40,116 bases of DNA, taken from NCBI GenBank assembly GCA_003427395.1, contig BFEA01000661.1, positions 637,385 through 677,500 of the forward strand. The letters are read 5' to 3'. The DNA comes from Chara braunii. Its lineage: Eukaryota > Streptophyta > Charophyceae > Charales > Characeae. Each line of letters opens with the position of its first letter. The stretch's first letter is position 1. The position numbers were made by a program, and so were the translations under genes. The notes beneath the pieces were generated by a model. That model ran no database searches and had not been told where the DNA came from. It worked only from the letters and a program-made list of their open reading frames with translations. Positions 38,958 through 40,116 of the stretch are shown one piece after another.

Positions 38958-40085
38958 ATGTCGGCGTTCTCGAAGCGGAAAAATTTTCGGAGGAAGACTG
39001 CTGAAGAGGATGATGGAGACGAGGGGGAGGAGGAGACAAAGAGCTTAGGAGCCGGTGGTGGAGGTGGTGCCGCTGGGGGCGGGAAGAAGGAGAAGGCGAA
39101 GCCGAAGAGCTTTGGTGGTGCAAGCCTTCTCAGCTTTGGTGATGACGAAGCGGAGGAGGAGATGACCGTGGCAGTAACGGCGAAGAGCGGCGGGTCTTCC
39201 GCGGGTAAACCCATTAAGAAAAAGAGCGTTGGATTCGGTTCCAGCCTGGGAGGAGGGCATCATGGCCCCAAGGCGCTTGGGTCATTGTCCCGGTCGTCAG
39301 CGCCGCCGACTGTGTCCACCATCCAGCCGCAGGCGGGGGAGTATACTGCCGAGAGATTAGCGGAGCTGCAGAAGAACACTATAAGAGTTGGAGGGGCTCT
39401 GCATCGAAATGGCAAGAAGAAGGGAGGAGGGGGAGGGGGAGGGGGAGGGGGAGGGGGGGGGGGCGGGGGAACAGGCAATCAAGGGATAATGGCGACGAAG
39501 ATGGAGGTCTTGGCGCTTCCGCTGACCACTCCTCCCCCGCCGCCGGCGTCGCGCGGCCCCTCGGAGCCGTTGATTGTCTTGAAGGGCGGGTTTAAGCCGT
39601 CAAGCGGTTCCGCGGGGATAGCGGAGAGGCGCGGAGACGAAGGGGGGGAAAGTGCGGGAATGAAGAGCGGGAGAGAGAGGATGGAGCAGAGGGGGATAGT
39701 GGGTGGCGCGGGGGGGACGACGGACGGTCTTGCGCCCACCTCTGCTGGCGTCGAGTCCCGACTCTCCGCTCTCGGCATCGCATCGGGGGGGGCAGTTGGC
39801 GTGGGCGGCGGGGTGACGCATATCCCCGACGCGGAGGCCATCCGCGCCGCAAAAGCGAAGCGCGAGCGGATGAGGCAAGCGCAGGCTGCGCCAGATTACA
39901 TATCGCTTCATCAAGGGCCGGGGGGCGGAAGTGGATTCGATGAGGAGAGGAGGGGCGTGGTAGGGGGGAGAAGGGAGAGTGGGTTGGTTAGAGAGCAGGA
40001 GGAGGATCTGGACAGGGAGGCGGTCGACAGCAGTGACGACGAGATGGAGGTCAAGGGGAGGATGATGTTTCTAGGGGACTTGAAG
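38958..40085 (+). CDS. ILP1: ILP1/PAXBP1 (GCFC family) homologue, first exon, partial
   Basis: One open frame of 376 codons from ATG 38958 to a good donor (AAG followed by GTAGGT at 40086). The gene continues beyond the window. Plant ILP1 landmarks appear in order: KRKNFRRK at the start, SLLSFGDDEAEEE near residue 60, PQAGEYTAERLAELQKNT near 120, LIVLKGGFKPS, DAEAIRAAKAKRERMRQAQ, APDYISLHQG and an acidic SSDDEMEVKGRMMF near the end. The GCFC domain itself would be encoded downstream. In Arabidopsis ILP1 acts in the nucleus with NTR1 in disassembly of the intron-lariat spliceosome and affects endoreduplication through CYCA2 expression. A run of about 16 Gly codons (39423-39472) is a GGA/GGG microsatellite. 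The exon is strongly GC-rich. Confidence 0.9.
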
Positions 40086-40116
40086 GTAGGTGGGGGAAGG
40101 AAAGGGGGGAGGCGGG

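Noticed and set aside
38503-39263. Leu/Ser-rich minus-strand ORFs over the CAG and GA tracts
   Set aside because: Microsatellite translations opposite the ILP1 homologue, which has clear conserved motifs on the plus strand.
1-40116. CRISPR array, bacterial operon or prophage
   Set aside because: ATGA overlaps look bacterial, but LTR, tRNA-Asp priming, Ty3 pol, splice sites and a plant-type gene show a eukaryotic nuclear sequence. No spacer-repeat array is present.

Overview
The window looks like nuclear DNA of a green plant or streptophyte alga. It is mostly transposon-derived and ends in the first exon of a host gene. The host-gene clue is at the right edge (38958-40085): the N-terminal region of an ILP1/PAXBP1 (GCFC family) splicing protein with plant-type motifs. 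The left retrotransposon carries a primer-binding site matching plant tRNA-Asp. I cannot name the species; a charophyte or early-diverging land plant is possible but is only an impression.

Left part (1-15012, GC-rich): one very large, decayed Ty3/gypsy LTR retrotransposon. A partial 5' LTR, containing a GA tract and a 96-bp tandem repeat, ends near 1523. A tRNA-Asp primer-binding site follows at 1528-1545. Before gag there are about 7 kb of extra coding capacity: an acidic leader ORF, then ten small ORFs (ORF1-ORF10). Each small ORF starts inside or directly against the stop of the one before (ATGA, TGAATG and similar). They include two tandemly expanded protein families, alpha (ORF1-3) and beta (ORF4-7 and ORF10). 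Gag, retropepsin, reverse transcriptase, RNase H, integrase and a basic tail follow (8695-14280), broken by in-frame stops (mostly TGA) and frameshifts. A polypurine tract at 14292-14302 leads into a truncated 3' LTR.

Middle and right part: two copies of a very AT-rich element. Copy B (about 28129-37672) starts with a degenerate Helitron-like protein (HUH Rep nuclease, PIF1-like helicase, Ulp1-like C48 protease domain). Four accessory ORFs follow (X1-X4), then a tandem-repeat tail. Copy A (15013-19229) is the same element lacking the Rep-helicase part, joined directly to the truncated retrotransposon LTR. X2, X3 and X4 look like diverged paralogues of one small-protein family. A stretch of about 600 bp around X3 is almost identical between copies that otherwise differ by several percent.

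Between the copies (19230-28128) lie minisatellites, several hairpins, a tRNA-like SINE fragment, a 195-bp tandem duplication, CCCAA-rich repeats, one likely exon of a Dabb-domain (stress-responsive A/B barrel) protein, and a 635-base assembly gap. Upstream of the ILP1 homologue are a large imperfect fold-back (about 38060-38275), a CAG repeat and a GA tract probably in the 5' UTR.
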